Origin: Ctena decussata
Lineage: Eukaryota > Mollusca > Bivalvia > Lucinida > Lucinidae
Length of the DNA stretch: 64,000 bases
Reading direction: 5' to 3'
Assembly: GCA_963989385.1 (NCBI GenBank)
Contig: OZ022498.1
Span: 5,587,501-5,651,500 of the forward strand
Position 1 is the first letter of the stretch, and every line of letters starts with the position of its first letter. Shown here piece by piece: positions 60,682 through 64,000 of the stretch. The notes beneath the pieces were generated by a model. It ran no database searches. It had not been told where the DNA came from and saw only the letters and a list, made by a program, of their open reading frames with translations. A program made the position numbers and the translations under genes.

Positions 60682-60946
60682 GTAAGTGAAGATGAAGTAC
60701 GTGAATGGCTTAAAGAGATCTGCATTTCACTTTGATGACCAAGGAATCACAATAGGGATTGCTGACTTCCTGATTTACCTTGCACACTTACTTCATAACT
60801 AAGTACCTTTTTTGTTGTGCTTCTAACTCAGTAACATCTAGTACAGCATATTTTCGAACATCCGAAAGCTTGAAGTAACAAGGTGCGTGTAAAAAAGAAA
60901 GAAAAAATAACACATTCTGAACGATTCTTTAAAAAAAAAATAATAA

Positions 60947-61022
60947 TCGATATAACAGGTTATTTTTCAATACATAAGTGGTGTATTTCTCGTTTTTTTC
61001 AGTATGTGATAATACTAATTCT
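60947..61022 (+). pseudogene. Truncated duplicate of tetraspanin exon 3 with its acceptor
   Basis: Repeats 60553-60627 (TCGATATAA, GTATTTTTCAATAC-like tract, polypyrimidine, CAG|TATGTGATA) 394 bases downstream. It keeps a good acceptor but loses homology after AATTCT, running into a stop soon after, so the coding part is dead. Confidence 0.7.
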
Positions 61023-61029
61023 AAAATTA

Positions 61030-61550
61030 AACTCTAAAGTAAAAAAATGGGACCAGTAAGAGGCTGTAAATCAACAGTTTGATAATCAAGTCTGGAGTTG
61101 GGTTAACTAGAGTAAAACTGTTTCGAGGCAATTTTTATACCTTAGGGAACAAACTACACTTTGGAACAATTTTAGGCAGCAAGACCTTAAATTTGATTCT
61201 TTAAACAAACCATGTGTAAGTGTCCATGATGATAGATTGTATCGCCAAATATTAGTTGCAGCTGTGAATTTAGCATAAAAACTATAAAATTACACTTTGA
61301 AAGTTACAATAAGGTTTTACAGGCAATTAAGTATTGGTGTTTCTAAAAATAGTAACCTTGACTGAAGGAGATTCTGTGAGGTTGTACCTAGAGGTATTTA
61401 AGGAAGTTGGCAGTCCTTAAAGTGTGTTTGCTTGGAAAGGGGGCCTTTAGCAACAGAGCAAATAATCAAATCAGCCTAGACCCATGTTCACAATCATTTC
61501 TTAAACTTAAGGACGATCTTTTACCATATGTAAATAAAAGCTACAAAAGC
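61030..61550. other. Tetraspanin intron 3, nothing recognised
   Basis: No gene, tRNA or clear repeat seen by eye. Confidence 0.4.
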
Positions 61551-61553
61551 AAA

Positions 61554-61790
61554 TGAGCCGCGACACGACAAAACCAACAATGTGGTTGTGCGCCCAGCGC
61601 AGACTCAGATCAGCCTGGGCATCCGCCCAGTCTGATCAGAGTCTTCGCTGTCCGCATAAAGGTAGCTCAGTCCCACAGCTACCCTTTAAGCACTTAGCGA
61701 AGAGTCTGACCAGACTGGGTAGTGCCCATGCTGATCTGAGTCTGCACAGGGCGCACAACCACATTGTTGGTTTTGTCGTGTCGCGGCTCA
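61554..61790. mobile_element. Foldback MITE, GAGCCGCGACACGAC family, best-preserved copy
   Basis: GAGCCGCGACACGACAAAAC / GTTTTGTCGTGTCGCGGCTC ends are perfect complements. Modules GACTCAGATCAGCCTGGGCA and TGCCCATGCTGATCTGAGTC. Likely the youngest copy in the window. Confidence 0.8.
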
Positions 61791-61892
61791 AATATTCTTT
61801 GAGTTTTCTTTCTCATTAAGGTAATGCTAAATGTCAATAAGACTTGGTGGCTAAAATATACGAGTGCTTTGTATTTTGAGGTGTAACAATAA

Positions 61893-62225
61893 CACAGGGT
61901 ATAATCGATTCCGCTAATTTTCGCTTCCTGCAGAGACTGTACATCATATTTGGCTTCCGCCGAGACTGTCCGCGAACTCTTGCTTCCTGCTGAGACTTCT
62001 GTACATGATAAATGGCTTCCTGCAGAGACTGTCCGCGTGATTCTGCTTCCTGCCGAGGCTCTCGGCAGGAAGCAGAGTCACGCGGACAGTCTCGGCAAGA
62101 AGCCAATTTTCGAGGACAGAAGTCTCGGCAGGAAGCAAGAACTAGCGGACAGTCTCGGCGGAAGCCAAATATGATGTACAGTCTCTGCAGGAAGCGAAAA
62201 TTAGCGGAATCGATTATTCCCTGTG
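61893..62225. mobile_element. Near-perfect 333 bp palindromic foldback transposon, copy 2 (AATAA TSD)
   Basis: Ends CACAGGGTATAATCGATTCC / GGAATCGATTATTCCCTGTG; centre GAGGCTCTCGGC. Flanked by AATAA at 61888-61892 and 62226-62230, the reverse complement of the TTATT flanking copy 1 (8772-9102). The arms carry repeated GGCTTCCTGC(A/C)GAGACT modules. Confidence 0.87.
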
Positions 62226-62299
62226 AATAACAATATTCATGCTTGTTCTGATTTTCAGACATAATCATAACATATGCATATTATAGTTTATATTTTTGT

Positions 62300-62765
62300 T
62301 GTTCAATGAAAAATAAACTTTTATTTAATAAGTCATATACAACTTTAACTTGGCCATATTTTGGAAACCAAGAACTCCATTTTCCTTCATCACAAATACA
62401 ATTTTTTGCACCAACATATAACATAATTCATACACTAATGCAGCCGAGATGTGTGTTTTCGACAAAAGTTCATTGAAAACTTATTTTCATGGTGTAGAGA
62501 ACACCGCCCAACTCTTAAAACATATATAAGTACACCTGTCACCGTGTGTTGCATAAAAGGGCGGGTGGGGTTCTCTAAGCCATGAAAATTAGTTATAATG
62601 AACGTTTGTTGAAAAATACATCTCGGCTGCATTAGTTCATAGATTATACTAAATGTTAGTGCAAAAAATTTATATTTGTGATGAACGAAAATGGAGTTCT
62701 AGGTTTCCAAAATTTGGCCATGTTCAAGGTAGTGTATGACTTGTTTAATAAAAGTTTATTTTTCA
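62300..62765. mobile_element. ~465 bp foldback element
   Basis: Arms TGAAAAATAAACTTTTATTT / TAAAAGTTTATTTTTCAAT, AACTCCATTTTC / GAAAATGGAGTT and ATGCAGCCGAGATGTGTGTT / ATACATCTCGGCTGCAT, around a loop near CACCTGTCACCGTGTG. Imperfect, so older. Confidence 0.65.
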
Positions 62766-62799
62766 ATATTTTCAATTTTCATAATACCTTTGAGACAAG

Positions 62800-64000
62800 A
62801 AGTTTGATACTTGGACGAAAAACATATCCCTATAATTACAGCTTCTGCAAATCATCAATGCTAACTCCTGTGCCTTTGACCTTTATTCACGGTCTACTGA
62901 TTTTGCCTTATATCTCTAACACTATTTGATGAATTAACATTATTCCTGGCATAGTGGATCAGTCTGACATTGTAAATGACCTCATACTATAGATCCCTAT
63001 GACACCCCACCCCCTTTCATCCACCCACCATCATATCCACAAGTATGAGTGAGAATCCTTGTCCAGGGTGGGGCAAGAGATCTTGATGTTAAAGTTTTCG
63101 ATTAAAGTTTAAGGCTTGTATCTTCAAACTCATTCAAGGTACCTGCTTCGTATTTGATCAGGACCTTCCCTGGAGCATTGGGTTGCAGCAGCAGCAAAGC
63201 ATCCATGCAGACTCTTGTGTCCTTGACATTTATTCATGGTTGAGTGATTTTGCCTTATACCTTTAACACTATTTAATAAATATGCAATATGATTATGCAT
63301 TTCTCTTCAAGCTCATAACTTCGATACCTTTTATGCTACAAAGTTTAAATGTAGTATGATACTTACCCAGACCAACATCTTTGACTTTATGGTAGAGTTC
63401 CCCTGGGTGGGGCCAGGGGTCAGAATGTATCACAGGTCATATTAAATACTTGCAAAATGCAAATAAAATCATAAGTCTGGTACCATTACTTGCCCGGGAG
63501 AGTTAGAAGCTGGACATAATGATCACAGATGAAATAGAGACCAGGCTTTGACAACTGGTCCAGACTAGGGGTGAGGTTATGGGGTGGGGCAAAAGGAAAC
63601 ATGAGAAGTCTGCAAAGGGTAAGGAGGTGTCACCAGACCGACTTAGTACTGGGTAAAGGTGGTGTGAAAACCCATACTAGGAACCACCCTTTGTCACCAT
63701 GAGGCATTATAAGTTAGACTGAGTTGGTAGCTCTCCGTCTGGTGCACGAGGACCCGACCCTCAATGTCCGCAAAGTGTCAAGATAGTGGCATACAAGTCG
63801 GCCCTGTATGCCAAAGGGACCACTGACTTAGTCTAGCTTCTGATGCAAACTTCATTTCATCACTAGCTACCACATTCACCCCTGGTCAACTATGTATATA
63901 CTGGGACATTTTTAATGTTGCTCCATACCTATAATGAATAGTGTCATAACACTTGCTTCAGCAATCCATGATCTTGGTCTGTATTTTGTGGATCAGTAAC
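62800..64000. other. Right edge: degenerate tandem-core repeat sequence
   Basis: Two diverged blocks share CCTTTGACCTTTATTCACGG-like and GATTTTGCCTTATA(T/C)CT sequences (about 62866-62920 and 63214-63270). The rest, including 63600-63860, I cannot assign. No gene seen. Confidence 0.4.

Overview
The window is eukaryotic, repeat-dense animal DNA. The introns are long with GT-AG (once GC-AG) splice sites, and the genes match animal families. The mobile-element content (tRNA-derived SINEs ending in AATC repeats, many foldback MITEs, elements with 140-185 bp tandem cores beside GACGG or CTGT microsatellites) suggests a marine bivalve mollusc. That assignment is inference from repeat style.

Bases 450-21659 (+) hold the 3' part of a galactocerebrosidase (GALC) gene: eleven recognisable coding exons spanning the end of the TIM barrel, the beta-sandwich and the C-terminal lectin domain. 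The 5' exons with the catalytic glutamates lie upstream of the window. Two consecutive exons (9660-9837 and 12780-12960) are homologous versions of the same protein segment. Their phases only allow one of them per mRNA, the signature of mutually exclusive splicing. The introns are packed with MITEs, two copies of one SINE on the + strand and one on the - strand, a LINE fragment and tandem-core elements.

Bases 21.7-47 kb contain no gene I can support. They are a mosaic of tandem-core, possibly Helentron/pearl-like, elements (25.97-36.7 kb and 40.6-43.4 kb, partly nested), SINEs, foldback elements and two neighbouring arrays of degenerate repeats built around GATATC. A LINE encoding endonuclease plus reverse transcriptase follows on the - strand (47046-50010). 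It is interrupted by a one-base deletion.

Bases 50904-60681 (+) hold the first three coding exons of a tetraspanin. Its second intron contains a 5770 bp element (53401-59170) with terminal inverted repeats of about 0.82-0.87 kb, ends starting AG, and a perfect 6 bp target duplication (CCTGTC). These are the hallmarks of Maverick/Polinton elements. It carries only three codirectional genes: an intact capsid-like protein, a basic protein and a frameshifted zinc-finger protein. I see no polymerase, integrase, protease or ATPase, so it looks like a miniature non-autonomous Polinton. Beyond it lie a decayed Ty3/gypsy pol fragment, a CA microsatellite and a truncated duplicate of tetraspanin exon 3. 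The last 3 kb are foldback and tandem-core repeat sequence.
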